Positions 1-7,268 of a stretch of 44,911 nucleotides of DNA are shown one piece after another (within the stretch, counting starts at the first letter, position 1; each line of letters opens with the position of its first letter). Below the pieces are notes generated by a model. It saw only the letters and a program-made list of their open reading frames with translations. It made no database searches and had not been told where the DNA came from. The position numbers were made by a program, and so were the translations under genes. Origin of the DNA: Defluviitaleaceae bacterium (GTDB taxonomy: Bacteria; Bacillota; Clostridia; Lachnospirales; WRAX01); assembly GCA_009784615.1 (NCBI GenBank), contig WRBJ01000013.1, forward strand, positions 1 through 44,911, given 5' to 3'.

Positions 1-77
1 AAGAAAACAGCTTGTCGGGGTGGGATTTCCCTAACAAAGCAATCCACCACGACAAGCCTCTCTCAGCCCTAAGACCT
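1..77 (-). ncRNA. Short RNA unit, copy 1 (minus strand)
   Basis: Read on the minus strand, a promoter-like pair at 113-84 is followed by a transcript of about 75 nt. It ends in a hairpin whose outer arms are GCTTGTCG and CGACAAGC (57-50 with 17-10), followed by TGTTTTCTT, which looks like a weak intrinsic terminator. The linker and the hairpin loop are nearly identical to the copy at 33327-33402, while the inner stem differs in sequence but still pairs. No open reading frame is visible inside. I recognise no known RNA family. The unit lies downstream of apbE on the same strand, and the window edge cuts close to its 3' end. Confidence 0.5.
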
Positions 78-113
78 AAGTGTAGGATAACACACTTCAG
101 GTCTATTTGTCAA
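72..113 (-). promoter_or_regulatory. Promoter with overlapping palindrome, RNA unit copy 1
   Basis: On the minus strand, TTGACA (113-108) and TATCCT (89-84) are separated by 18 bp. A 12-bp inverted repeat, AGACCTAAGTGT (72-83) with ACACTTCAGGTCT (92-104, one bulged C), spans the spacer and the -10. This is the layout expected of a repressor operator over a promoter. The same arrangement recurs in copy 2 at 33396-33438. Read on the plus strand, the palindrome could instead be a stem-loop in RNA. Confidence 0.45.
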
Positions 114-125
114 GCATATTATTCG

Positions 126-156
126 TCAGTCTTATCGCAGGCTGATTTTTTATTTA
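126..156 (+). terminator. Possible plus-strand terminator beside RNA unit copy 1
   Basis: TCAGTC (126-131) pairs with GGCTGA (140-145) and is followed by six T residues and ATTTA. The stem is only 6 bp with a G-T pair, so it is weak. It would stop plus-strand transcription before it runs antisense into apbE, whose stop codon overlaps the T tract. Confidence 0.3.
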
Positions 157-1245
157 CTCATTATCAAAAGCTGTTTCTAACTGCAACCTACCACCCGGTT
201 GCGATAATCCAGACGACATCAACACGGGATTAACGGCATATTCCACAAATATCACCGCTTCTACGCCCGGCATACTTTCAACAAGTTGCATACCTGCCGC
301 AGGACCCAAAGCAAAGATGGCTGTCGTTATACCTTCTCCCAAAATCCCTGTTTCTGCCATTACTGTAACCGACACTATATTGGTTTCAATAGGACGACCC
401 GTCGTTGTGTCTAGTATATGATGATACAAATTTCCATCCATCATAAAATTGCGCTGGTCAACAGCGGATGTAAGTGCCGATGTAGAGCCAAGCGCACGCA
501 CTATGCCAAAATGCGTATCAAGCGGCAGACCCATCTGTGCGGCAAAAGGCAAACGAAGCCCAATGCCCCAATGCCCGCCGTCGGGTCTATCACCAATTAA
601 CATAGTATCGCCGCCCATATTGGCAATGCCTGCAACACCACGTTCGTTAAATAATTCCGCTATCAAGTCAACGGTATAACCCTTTGCAACAGCACCCAAA
701 TCAAGCATAGCTTGCGGATGTGCAAGACGTACACGGTTGCCATCTATAATAATATCTGTGCCAACGGTGGGCAAAGCCTCGTCAAGCTGTTGTTGTGTTG
801 GCATTGCGCCACGGGGCAGATTAACGCCCGAAAAACCCCAATATCGGCTTACCGCACCAATGGTTACATCAAAGCCGCCATTTGACATTTCTTTATATTC
901 AAGCGAGCGTTGCAATACATAAATTGTGTGGTCGCTAACCTCTACCCATTCGCCGCCAGCATTGTTAATGCGCCAAACATCTGTCCCTTCGTCAAAGCGG
1001 CTAAAGATATTGTGCATTTCACGTATTATGTCAAAAGATTCATTTATAATGGCTCTATACCCACGTTCACGAACATTGTCTTGTTGTCCGTAATAGAAAA
1101 TAGACACGGTAGACACAGTTTCAAAGCCATCATAAGTTTCATCTGACACTACGTGCATACCTTCTTCACCGCTTGAACTATCGCAAGCCGTAAAAACCAA
1201 CAATCCTGCCGCAAGCATAAAGATTATCGTCATTAGTTTTTTCAT
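154..1245 (-). CDS. apbE: FAD:protein FMN transferase, lipoprotein (ApbE)
   Basis: 363 residues. ApbE proteins attach FMN covalently to threonine residues of target flavoproteins such as Rnf or Nqr subunits, outside the cytoplasmic membrane. A lipoprotein signal peptide is visible (residues 1-20, lipobox LVFTAC, lipidated Cys21). Family motifs are LDLGAVAKGYTVDL (181-194), NMGGD (209-213) and YHHILDTTTGRP (274-285), and the length is usual for the family. The start is supported by GAGGTGATTATTAATG, with a TTGACA-17-TAATAT promoter just upstream. It is divergent from rpmH, in the place where dnaA sits in many Firmicutes. No flavoprotein target is encoded nearby. Confidence 0.93.
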   Translation of the reverse strand: MKKLMTIIFMLAAGLLVFTACDSSSGEEGMHVVSDETYDGFETVSTVSIFYYGQQDNVRERGYRAIINESFDIIREMHNIFSRFDEGTDVWRINNAGGEWVEVSDHTIYVLQRSLEYKEMSNGGFDVTIGAVSRYWGFSGVNLPRGAMPTQQQLDEALPTVGTDIIIDGNRVRLAHPQAMLDLGAVAKGYTVDLIAELFNERGVAGIANMGGDTMLIGDRPDGGHWGIGLRLPFAAQMGLPLDTHFGIVRALGSTSALTSAVDQRNFMMDGNLYHHILDTTTGRPIETNIVSVTVMAETGILGEGITTAIFALGPAAGMQLVESMPGVEAVIFVEYAVNPVLMSSGLSQPGGRLQLETAFDNE

Positions 1246-1264
1246 TAATAATCACCTCACGCCT

Positions 1265-1293
1265 ATATTATCACCCTCTATACATTTTGTCAA
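1265..1293 (-). promoter_or_regulatory. apbE promoter
   Basis: On the minus strand, TTGACA (1293-1288), a 17-bp spacer and TAATAT (1270-1265), placed about 20 bp before the apbE start. Confidence 0.7.
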
Positions 1294-1359
1294 TCATTTA
1301 TTACAGTCAATAAAAATTGCAATTTTATCGAAATTATTTGACTTTTGCGAAAAAACCCC

Positions 1360-1388
1360 TTGACTTGGGAGATTTTTTCTTGTACAAT
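1360..1388 (+). promoter_or_regulatory. rpmH operon promoter
   Basis: TTGACT (1360-1365), a 17-bp spacer and TACAAT (1383-1388). It sits 40 bp ahead of the rpmH ATG, which is preceded by AAAAGGAGGTG. Confidence 0.75.
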
Positions 1389-1428
1389 GGTAATCCGTGT
1401 TATTGTATATAAAAGGAGGTGCATATAG

Positions 1429-1563
1429 ATGAAAATGACTTTTCAACCAAAAAAGCGTCAACGCTCGAAGGTGCACGGTTTTAGAAAAAGAATGCGCACA
1501 GCTAATGGACGTAATGTTTTACAAAGACGACGCAAAAAAGGTCGCCACGTTTTAACTGCGTAG
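1429..1563 (+). CDS. rpmH: 50S ribosomal protein L34
   Basis: 44 residues, too short for most ORF listings. The protein is very basic and keeps the L34 pattern: a [19 protein letters not shown] start, then [17 protein letters not shown] near the end. L34 is a small protein of the large ribosomal subunit. The ATG at 1429 follows a strong AAGGAGGT ribosome binding site. It is the first gene of the conserved rpmH-rnpA-yidD-yidC-jag cluster, 24 bp ahead of rnpA, and is read from the TTGACT-17-TACAAT promoter. Confidence 0.97.
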   Translation: MKMTFQPKKRQRSKVHGFRKRMRTANGRNVLQRRRKKGRHVLTA

Positions 1564-1587
1564 ATAGCATAAGGAGTTCGTTTTGCA

Positions 1588-1926
1588 TTGAAATGGACAG
1601 TTTCGTTAAAGAAAAACGCACAATTTAAACAATTGTACAAAATGGGCAAGGCGGCATCAAATAATTTATTACTTATTTTTGTTGCAAAAAATGATTGTGG
1701 GCGTAACCGCCTTGGTATTTCTGTTAGCAAAAAAACAGCAAACAAGGCGGTTTGGCGAAATAAAATGCGCCGCCGTGTAAAAGAAGCGTATATGCGGATT
1801 GAATCTAACATTTTACAAGGCTATGACATTGTCGTCGTGCCAAGGGCTGGCATACACTCCGCAGGTTTTGATAAAATTGTTTCTTCATTATCCCATCTTT
1901 TTAAAAGGCAGGGATTGCATAGATGA
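1588..1926 (+). CDS. rnpA: Ribonuclease P protein component
   Basis: 112 residues. RnpA binds RNase P RNA and helps it cleave the 5' leader from pre-tRNA. The family signature is present ([28 protein letters not shown]-like, written here as LGISVSKK and [11 protein letters not shown] around residues 47-70). The start codon is TTG at 1588, 11 nt after AAGGAG (1571-1576); no better in-frame start exists. The 3' end overlaps yidD by four bases (ATGA), which points to translational coupling. Length and neighbours match the family. Confidence 0.96.
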   Translation: MKWTVSLKKNAQFKQLYKMGKAASNNLLLIFVAKNDCGRNRLGISVSKKTANKAVWRNKMRRRVKEAYMRIESNILQGYDIVVVPRAGIHSAGFDKIVSSLSHLFKRQGLHR

Positions 1927-2162
1927 AGATTGTCGCACTTTTGCTTATCAGATTTTACCAAGCCGCCATATCGCCGCATTTTTTGCCCAGATGCCGCTAT
2001 ATACCCAGCTGTTCTGCCTATGCCTACGAGGCATTTAGTGTCCACGGTTTTTTTGTGGGCGGCTTTTTGGCTGTATGGCGTATTTTGCGTTGTCATCCTT
2101 TTTGTGTTGGCGGCGTTGACCCTGTGCCGCCAAAAGGCTTTTACAAACAAGGCTTATGGTAG
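1923..2162 (+). CDS. yidD: Membrane protein insertion efficiency factor YidD
   Basis: 79 residues. YidD is a small membrane-associated protein that aids insertion of membrane proteins together with YidC. The typical family core is visible: an amphipathic N-terminus ([18 protein letters not shown]), the Cys-containing [15 protein letters not shown] stretch, and the RCHPF..GGVDPVP end. It overlaps rnpA by ATGA and precedes yidC by 37 bp, the usual order in Firmicutes. Confidence 0.95.
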   Translation: MKIVALLLIRFYQAAISPHFLPRCRYIPSCSAYAYEAFSVHGFFVGGFLAVWRILRCHPFCVGGVDPVPPKGFYKQGLW

Positions 2163-2199
2163 CCTGTTTCGTAACATTTTTGAGGAGGAAGTAATTTAA

Positions 2200-3300
2200 A
2201 TGGACGCTTTATTTCAGAGTATCTCCACTGTTTTGATAAACATACAAGACCCGCCGGGGGTAATTATCGGACCAATTTCTTTTGTATTTGGTCATATCAT
2301 CAACTTTATTTATGCGGGCATTAGTGCTATAACACCTGTAAATGCTTTGGGTATTTCTATTATTATTATGACAATACTTGTTCGTACGCCTTTGATACCC
2401 AACCAAATTAAGATGTTGCAAACCAGCAAAAAATCTCAATTAGCTAAACCCGAAATGGACAAAATACGTGAAAAATACGGTAATACAAAAGACCCAGAGC
2501 TACGCCGTAAAATGCAGGCAGAAATACAGGCGGTAAACCAAAAATACGGTATTAATATGTTGGCTTCTTGTCTTCCTATGCTTGTATCTATGCCGATATT
2601 TATCGCACTTTTTTCGGTGTTTGGACGTGCTTTTTTGTTTATACCCAGCTTTACCGACGCATATTCTGCATTATCCCAAACCCTTATCGACCTTGGTGTA
2701 CAATGGCATCAAGATGTTTTGGCAGGTATTTTGCGTGATTTTAATAATATAGTAGGCAACACCTCTTTTAGCGGTGCTGGACCCAGCGGTGTCGAAGGTG
2801 CATTTTATTCTATGGATGTCGGCGATATGAACCGTGTAATACATTTGTTTACGCCAGAACATTGGCAAACTGTTTTTGATAGCCTAACAGGAGAATATGC
2901 CTCACATCTTCCGATAGTACAAGGGGCTTATGATGCAAGACAGTCTATGCAGAGCTTTTTTGGGCTTGACCTTGTAACACCATCCGGTTGGGCTTGGCCT
3001 GGCATTATCATCCCAATTTTATCTACAGGTACAATGGTATATTCCACTTGGCAAAACCAAAAAATGAACCCAGCAACAGACCCGCAACAAAAAATGATGC
3101 AACGTATGATGATGTTTGTTATGCCTTTGATGTTTGGCTGGTTTACGGTGCAGGCGGCTTCTGCGGTTGGTTTATATTGGACGGCGGGCAATGTGTTTTT
3201 GATAGCGCAAAACTTAATTGTATTTAAGTTTTTCCCGCATAAGCTCGACCCAAAAGCACCATCTAAAGACAAAAAAGCTAAGGATAGGGATAGAAGATAG
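2200..3300 (+). CDS. yidC: Membrane protein insertase YidC/OxaA
   Basis: 366 residues. YidC inserts and folds proteins in the cytoplasmic membrane, alone or with Sec. Five to six hydrophobic segments are visible. The first conserved one (about residues 45-65, ISIIIMTILVRTPLIPNQIK) carries the Arg of the hydrophilic groove. A charged cytoplasmic helical hairpin follows (about 80-115), and a conserved end segment near 315-345 precedes a basic tail (KDKKAKDRDRR). No lipoprotein signal is seen, unlike SpoIIIJ of Bacillus. The ATG follows GAGGAGGAAG. The gene sits in the rpmH-jag cluster, 12 bp before jag. Confidence 0.95.
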   Translation: MDALFQSISTVLINIQDPPGVIIGPISFVFGHIINFIYAGISAITPVNALGISIIIMTILVRTPLIPNQIKMLQTSKKSQLAKPEMDKIREKYGNTKDPELRRKMQAEIQAVNQKYGINMLASCLPMLVSMPIFIALFSVFGRAFLFIPSFTDAYSALSQTLIDLGVQWHQDVLAGILRDFNNIVGNTSFSGAGPSGVEGAFYSMDVGDMNRVIHLFTPEHWQTVFDSLTGEYASHLPIVQGAYDARQSMQSFFGLDLVTPSGWAWPGIIIPILSTGTMVYSTWQNQKMNPATDPQQKMMQRMMMFVMPLMFGWFTVQAASAVGLYWTAGNVFLIAQNLIVFKFFPHKLDPKAPSKDKKAKDRDRR

Positions 3301-3312
3301 GGAGGTCGCAGT

Positions 3313-3930
3313 ATGAGTTTCGTTGAAAAAATGGCAAAAACTGTTGAAGAAGCTGTGCAAGACGCTTTGGCGCATTTAAAAGCAAATCGTGATGATGTTG
3401 ATGTAGAGATTTTGGATGCCGGCACAAAGGGCATTTTAGGCATTGGCGCAAAGCCTGCTAGGGTTAAGGTTACTTTGCATTATAATCCAGAAAAAATCGC
3501 CCAGGATTTTATTAAAGAAATGGGCGTTGCAATGGGTATAGCAATAGATGTTAAAGCAACCGCCGCCGACAAGCAACTTGATATTGTAATGAGCGGCGAA
3601 AATATGGGCGTATTAATAGGCAAGCGTGGGCAAACACTTGACAACTTGCAGTATCTTGTTAGTCTTGCGGTAAATAAAGGCACAGCACCGTTTTTAAATG
3701 TGTCGCTTGATGCAGAAGATTACAGGCAACGCCGCAAAGAATCGCTTGAAAAACTGGCGTTAAGCATAGCCCGCAAGGTTAAAACAACCAAGCGTTCTGT
3801 TAAACTAGAGCCAATGAGCACCTTTGAACGCCGCATTATCCACGCAGCACTGCAAGGCGACCGAGGCATAACCACACACAGCGAAGGCAAAGACCCCTAT
3901 AGAAATATTGTGATAGCACCTAAAAGATAA
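3313..3930 (+). CDS. jag: RNA-binding protein Jag/KhpB
   Basis: 205 residues. Jag (KhpB) is a cytoplasmic RNA-binding protein linked to cell elongation and division control, usually encoded directly after yidC as here. Domains in order: Jag N-terminal domain (about 1-55), KH domain with the VLIGKRGQTLDNLQYL loop (about 98-115), and R3H domain near the end (MSTFERRIIHAAL, about 160-175). It starts after GGGAGGTCGCAGT. A rho-independent terminator follows the stop codon, closing the operon; in many Firmicutes mnmE would come next, but here it lies 7.5 kb away. Confidence 0.95.
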   Translation: MSFVEKMAKTVEEAVQDALAHLKANRDDVDVEILDAGTKGILGIGAKPARVKVTLHYNPEKIAQDFIKEMGVAMGIAIDVKATAADKQLDIVMSGENMGVLIGKRGQTLDNLQYLVSLAVNKGTAPFLNVSLDAEDYRQRRKESLEKLALSIARKVKTTKRSVKLEPMSTFERRIIHAALQGDRGITTHSEGKDPYRNIVIAPKR

Positions 3931-3940
3931 TACAATTTTT

Positions 3941-3970
3941 CCCCCGTGTAAAAGCGGGGATTTTTTATTT
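3941..3970 (+). terminator. Terminator after jag
   Basis: CCCCG (3942-3946) pairs with CGGGG (3955-3959) around an 8-nt loop, followed by TTTTTTATTT. It ends the rpmH-jag operon. Confidence 0.8.
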
Positions 3971-3995
3971 AGAAATTATTATTTTAAAAAAATGC

Positions 3996-4024
3996 TTGAC
4001 AAAACTTATTAGAGGTGATATTAT
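3996..4024 (+). promoter_or_regulatory. tetR promoter
   Basis: TTGACA (3996-4001), a 17-bp spacer and TATTAT (4019-4024). The downstream operator palindrome begins inside the -10. Confidence 0.75.
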
Positions 4025-4066
4025 TTGCTTATGAACATTTTTATATTAATATTCATAAGCAAATAA
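4021..4066. promoter_or_regulatory. Palindromic operator before tetR
   Basis: TTATTTGCTTATGAA (4021-4035) and TTCATAAGCAAATAA (4052-4066) are perfect 15-bp inverted arms separated by 16 bp. The left arm covers the -10 box, so a bound dimer would block the promoter. Autorepression by the adjacent TetR protein is the simplest reading. Confidence 0.65.
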
Positions 4067-4088
4067 TCATATTAAAAGGAGGTTACAT

Positions 4089-4679
4089 ATGCCTGCAAAA
4101 CCTGTGCTAAGCGATAATGATAAATTAGAGCTAAGGCAAAAGCTAAAAGATTTGTGCGAGCAAGGCTGGATAACCAATGGATATAAAAAAACAAATATTA
4201 AAGAAATTTGCCAGGCGGCAAAAATCGCAATTGGCACTTTTTACGTAATATATCCCGCAAAAGAATATTTGTTTTTTGAAACCGTTGTTGATATTCAGAA
4301 AAAACTTGCAAGCGAGTTTTTGGAAGTTTGCCAAAACAACCCCAGCAAAGACGGCTTTGCCAAAGCAATAAAAGAAATGTTAAGAAAATATGACGAAAAA
4401 CCATTTCTTTATGACATAAGCAAGCCCGACTACCAGTCGTTTATAACAAAGCTATCGCCGGACGCTATCGAACATATCAAATTCGACAGTATTGTGTTTT
4501 TCCGCAAAGCCATACAAACCGCCAATCTGCGGTTGAAAACCAACGAAAACCTTGCCTATGCCGCACTTTCTGCATTGCTTTCCACCATTTATGCAAAAGA
4601 TGCTTTATCATTAACCCACGACTATCTCGCAACAGTCGATTTTATGATAGACATCTTAATACCAAATATTGTTGAATAG
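4089..4679 (+). CDS. TetR/AcrR-family transcriptional regulator
   Basis: 196 residues. The N-terminal TetR DNA-binding helix-turn-helix is recognisable at about 25-65 (KKTNIKEICQAAKIAIGTFYVIYPAKEYLFFE), where GTFYxxYxxKExL matches the family pattern. The C-terminal ligand-binding half is not assignable to a known inducer. The ATG follows AAAAGGAGGTTACAT. It is likely autoregulated through the 15-bp palindrome over its own promoter. It shares a transcript with a small membrane protein 11 bp downstream, which is the only obvious regulated partner. Confidence 0.88.
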   Translation: MPAKPVLSDNDKLELRQKLKDLCEQGWITNGYKKTNIKEICQAAKIAIGTFYVIYPAKEYLFFETVVDIQKKLASEFLEVCQNNPSKDGFAKAIKEMLRKYDEKPFLYDISKPDYQSFITKLSPDAIEHIKFDSIVFFRKAIQTANLRLKTNENLAYAALSALLSTIYAKDALSLTHDYLATVDFMIDILIPNIVE

Positions 4680-4690
4680 GAGAATTTAAA

Positions 4691-4903
4691 ATGATTTTAT
4701 CAAATTTATCAGAAATAATAACAACTTTAATACCATTTTTTAGAGCCGCTTGGATAGTAACAATACTAATAGGTGCAGGGCTTTTGATTCTTGCATTTAT
4801 TCTAAGAAAAAACCCCGCAAGAAAAATTTCGCCTTGGGTTGCAGGCGGTTTTGGGGTACTAATGATAATAAGCTCTGGCGTGCAATTGGTTTTATCTTTA
4901 TAG
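4691..4903 (+). CDS. Small two-segment membrane protein
   Basis: 70 residues, no family recognised. Two hydrophobic helices are visible at about 18-38 (RAAWIVTILIGAGLLILAFI) and 47-69, with a short positively charged loop (RKNPARK) between them, so the loop is probably cytoplasmic. The ATG follows AGGAGAATTTAAA. The gene lies 11 bp after tetR, shares its operator-controlled promoter and is followed by a terminator. A TetR plus a tiny membrane protein could form a stress or export response unit, but this is inference only. Confidence 0.75.
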   Translation: MILSNLSEIITTLIPFFRAAWIVTILIGAGLLILAFILRKNPARKISPWVAGGFGVLMIISSGVQLVLSL

Positions 4904-4910
4904 AAGTTAA

Positions 4911-4936
4911 AGGCGATATTACATCGCCTTTTTTTA
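4911..4936 (+). terminator. Terminator of tetR operon
   Basis: AGGCGAT (4911-4917) and ATCGCCT (4923-4929) with a 5-nt loop, followed by a run of T. Confidence 0.85.
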
Positions 4937-4970
4937 TTGTTATTTTGCTTGAAAAATTTTTTCGTAAAAT

Positions 4971-5013
4971 TGTCAAAAAAAGGCTTGACAATATTTTCAA
5001 TTATTGGTATAAT
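4971..5013 (+). promoter_or_regulatory. spoIIA promoter, sigma-A consensus, with possible 0A box
   Basis: TTGACA (4985-4990), a 17-bp spacer and TATAAT (5008-5013) form a perfect sigma-A consensus. TGTCAAA at 4971-4977 differs by one base from the Spo0A box core TGTCGAA and lies just upstream of the -35. In Bacillus subtilis this operon is read by sigma-H and activated by Spo0A. No clear sigma-H promoter was seen here. Confidence 0.6.
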
Positions 5014-5053
5014 TGGATAATAATGTAATGACAACATATGAGGAGGTTTTTAT

Positions 5054-5398
5054 ATGGACATACAATTTGTAGAAAGAAATGGTAATCTAGTTGTAAAGAT
5101 ACGTGGCGAAATTGACCACCACACAGCACAAAACATAAAATATGCTGTAGAAAAAGAATTTTCGGCATCTAACGCAAAAAATATTGTGTTCGATTTTGCC
5201 CACGTTGGTTTTATGGATAGCTCTGGTATTGGTATGGTAATTGGACGGTATAAAGAGCTTGCAAAAATCGGCGGTCGTGTTTTTGCCATCAATATAGGCA
5301 CAGATGTTGGGCGTATTTTTGAAATAAGCGGGTTAAAGCGCATTATACCTTGCTTTGCAGGCTTGGATGAAATAGAAAATAATATTGCTAACGCATAA
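5054..5398 (+). CDS. spoIIAA: Anti-sigma-F factor antagonist SpoIIAA
   Basis: 114 residues, a STAS-domain protein. SpoIIAA releases SigF by binding the anti-sigma factor SpoIIAB; it is switched off when SpoIIAB phosphorylates it and switched on by the phosphatase SpoIIE. The phosphorylation site region is clear: FMDSSGIGMVIGRY (53-66), with Ser57 matching the modified serine of the Bacillus protein. The ATG follows GAGGAGG. It is the first gene of spoIIA, 12 bp before spoIIAB. Confidence 0.95.
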   Translation: MDIQFVERNGNLVVKIRGEIDHHTAQNIKYAVEKEFSASNAKNIVFDFAHVGFMDSSGIGMVIGRYKELAKIGGRVFAINIGTDVGRIFEISGLKRIIPCFAGLDEIENNIANA

Positions 5399-5410
5399 GG
5401 GGGGATAAAA

Positions 5411-5836
5411 ATGCAAAACAGGACAGAAATAAATTTTTTGGCACTATCGCAAAACCAAGCATTTGCCCGTGTTTGTGCGGCGGCTTTTGCAACACAGCTA
5501 AACCCAAGTTTGGCAGAACTTACCGAGATTAAAACCGCTGTCAGCGAAGCAGTAACCAATGCAATAATACACGGCTATGAAGGCTATACAGATGAGCAAT
5601 GGATTTTTATGGGTTGCGAAATAGACGGCAATGAAATTATTATAGAAATCAGTGACAAAGGACGTGGTATAGAAGACATTGCCGCCGCCCGAGAACCGCT
5701 TTTTACATCCAAACCTGATGAAGAACGTAGCGGAATGGGTTTTACCGTTATGGAAGAATTTATGGATAAAGTTGACGTACATTCTACACCAAACAAAGGC
5801 ACGACTATAGAAATGCGCAAGAAAATCACTACATAA
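5411..5836 (+). CDS. spoIIAB: Anti-sigma-F factor / serine kinase SpoIIAB
   Basis: 141 residues, a GHKL-fold ATPase. SpoIIAB binds and inhibits SigF, and as a kinase phosphorylates SpoIIAA. The nucleotide-binding motifs are intact: N box VSEAVTNAIIHGY (44-56), G1 box SDKGRGI (81-87), and G2 box RSGMGFTVME (106-115). It starts after AAGGGGGGATAAAA. It is flanked by spoIIAA and sigF in the standard order. Confidence 0.96.
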   Translation: MQNRTEINFLALSQNQAFARVCAAAFATQLNPSLAELTEIKTAVSEAVTNAIIHGYEGYTDEQWIFMGCEIDGNEIIIEISDKGRGIEDIAAAREPLFTSKPDEERSGMGFTVMEEFMDKVDVHSTPNKGTTIEMRKKITT

Positions 5837-5858
5837 AGGGGGGATTTGGAGGGATATA

Positions 5859-6605
5859 ATGACAAGCATAGCAGAAAAAACCTATGACGATACCTTTGCG
5901 CTAATAGAACGCTCGCAAAAAGGTGATATGCGTGCAAGAGATGCAATTGTCGCCCAAAATACGGGCTTGGTATGGTCGGTGGTAAAAAAGTTTTCAAACC
6001 GCGGTTACGAGCTGGAAGATTTGTTCCAAATTGGCACAATAGGTCTAATAAAATGCATAGATAAATTTGATGTAAATTTTGGCGTAAGATTCTCTACATA
6101 TGCCGTGCCTATGATAATGGGCGAAATAAAGCGGTTTTTGCGGGATGATGGTATGATAAAGGTCAGTCGTCCATTAAAAGAAATCGCCACCAAAGCAAAA
6201 TATATGCAAGAAAATCTACAGCAAAAAACAGGCAAAGTACCCAGCATAGCAGAAATAGCCGCCGCCTTAAATATAGATGTAGAAGATTTAACACTAGCTA
6301 TGGATGCAGGCTTTGAAGTAGAGTCTATATATGCCATAGTACATCAAGGCGATGGCAGCCCAGTTTATTTGCTGGACAAGCTAGAGCTAAACAGCGAAGA
6401 CACCAGCGATAAAATGATAGACAAAATAGCCCTGCGTGAGGTAATAACCGCATTAGACCCAAAAGAAAGGCAGGTGATAGTAATGCGGTATTTTCAAGAC
6501 AAAACCCAAAGCCAAATAGCAGAAGCCATTGGCGTTAGCCAAGTGCAAGTAAGCCGTATAGAAAAACGTGTCTTGAAAGTGTTGCGGCAAAAACTAGAAG
6601 CCTGA
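5859..6605 (+). CDS. sigF: RNA polymerase sigma-F factor
   Basis: 248 residues. SigF is the first forespore-specific sigma factor. Region 2 is well conserved (about 45-110: NRGYELEDLFQIGTIGLIK, FSTYAVPMIMGEIKRFLRDD), followed by region 3 and a region 4 helix-turn-helix near the end (SQIAEAIGVSQVQVSRIEKR). The segment GSPVYLLDKLE matches the SigF subgroup, as does the position directly after spoIIAB. The ATG follows GGAGGGATATA. No terminator was seen after it; spoVAA, which follows sigF in some species, is elsewhere in this window. Confidence 0.95.
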   Translation: MTSIAEKTYDDTFALIERSQKGDMRARDAIVAQNTGLVWSVVKKFSNRGYELEDLFQIGTIGLIKCIDKFDVNFGVRFSTYAVPMIMGEIKRFLRDDGMIKVSRPLKEIATKAKYMQENLQQKTGKVPSIAEIAAALNIDVEDLTLAMDAGFEVESIYAIVHQGDGSPVYLLDKLELNSEDTSDKMIDKIALREVITALDPKERQVIVMRYFQDKTQSQIAEAIGVSQVQVSRIEKRVLKVLRQKLEA

Positions 6606-6864
6606 ATAATATTTACAATTAATAGATATTTTTATTAAGTATCAAAAATTGTTGAAATATATGTTCGAAAATCTTTATTCAGTGTTGAAAATTTGTTAAC
6701 ATATACGATTTTATGTGGATATGCTCGATATATTGATAATTTATTAACAGATTCATCCACATCTATAGACTTCACAAAAATATTGTGTTATGCTAGCAAT
6801 ATATTCATTTAATCGATTAAATAATATTTCAAAAAAATTAAATTACTTCAAAGGAGGGCTCACT
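6606..6864. other. AT-rich intergenic region with DnaA-box-like 9-mers
   Basis: No gene is seen. The stretch is very AT-rich and holds TGTGGATAT (6714-6722) and TCATCCACA (6753-6761), each one mismatch from the DnaA box TTATCCACA or its complement, plus the weaker TTATTAACA near 6742. The two best boxes are inverted relative to each other. Origin-proximal neighbours make a DnaA-binding role possible, but two near-matches in such AT-rich DNA are weak evidence. Confidence 0.25.
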
Positions 6865-7188
6865 ATGAGTGAACCGTTTAGAATTGTAAAGTTATCAGAA
6901 GTAAGTGCAGAGTACAAAGAGGATTTTGAAAGAACAGACGAAGGTCTGGAATTGCATTATTACAAATCCGGCTTTCCCAATAACAAATACCCAGAATCTT
7001 ATGGCGTATTTATTGTTATGTATGACCATAACGGCAAAATTGTAAGTGAAGAAGGTACAGACTCAATAACCGATAATGTCTTATATATCGAAGACCTTAT
7101 CAACTTCCTTGCAAGCCAAGGTGCTACTCCTGCCAATTTGTGTGATGTTATTGAAGACTATCCATACCCACCCAAAATTACCGCATAA
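6865..7188 (+). CDS. Hypothetical protein, 107 residues
   Basis: No family recognised. The ATG at 6865 (MSEPFRIVKLSEV) is chosen because AAAGGAGGG lies 6 nt upstream; the frame stays open further 5' but that stretch has no ribosome binding site and codes an AT-driven sequence. The protein is acidic, soluble and rich in aromatic residues, with no signal peptide or membrane segment. It ends in EDYPYPPKITA. It stands alone between sigF and murA, with AT-rich DNA on both sides. Nothing links it clearly to sporulation except position. Confidence 0.7.
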   Translation: MSEPFRIVKLSEVSAEYKEDFERTDEGLELHYYKSGFPNNKYPESYGVFIVMYDHNGKIVSEEGTDSITDNVLYIEDLINFLASQGATPANLCDVIEDYPYPPKITA

Positions 7189-7239
7189 AATTATACAGAA
7201 ATTTTGTTGAAATTTTGCGAATATTTTTTAAATTTGCTG

Positions 7240-7268
7240 TTGCACTTATTACTAGGAGGTGGTATAAT
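7240..7268 (+). promoter_or_regulatory. murA promoter
   Basis: TTGCAC (7240-7245), a 17-bp spacer and TATAAT (7263-7268), about 54 bp before the TTG start of murA. Confidence 0.75.

Noticed and set aside
2209-2439. Opposite-strand frames inside yidC, mnmE, spoVA and the 905-residue gene
   Set aside because: They are shadow frames of well-supported genes with no ribosome binding sites or family features.
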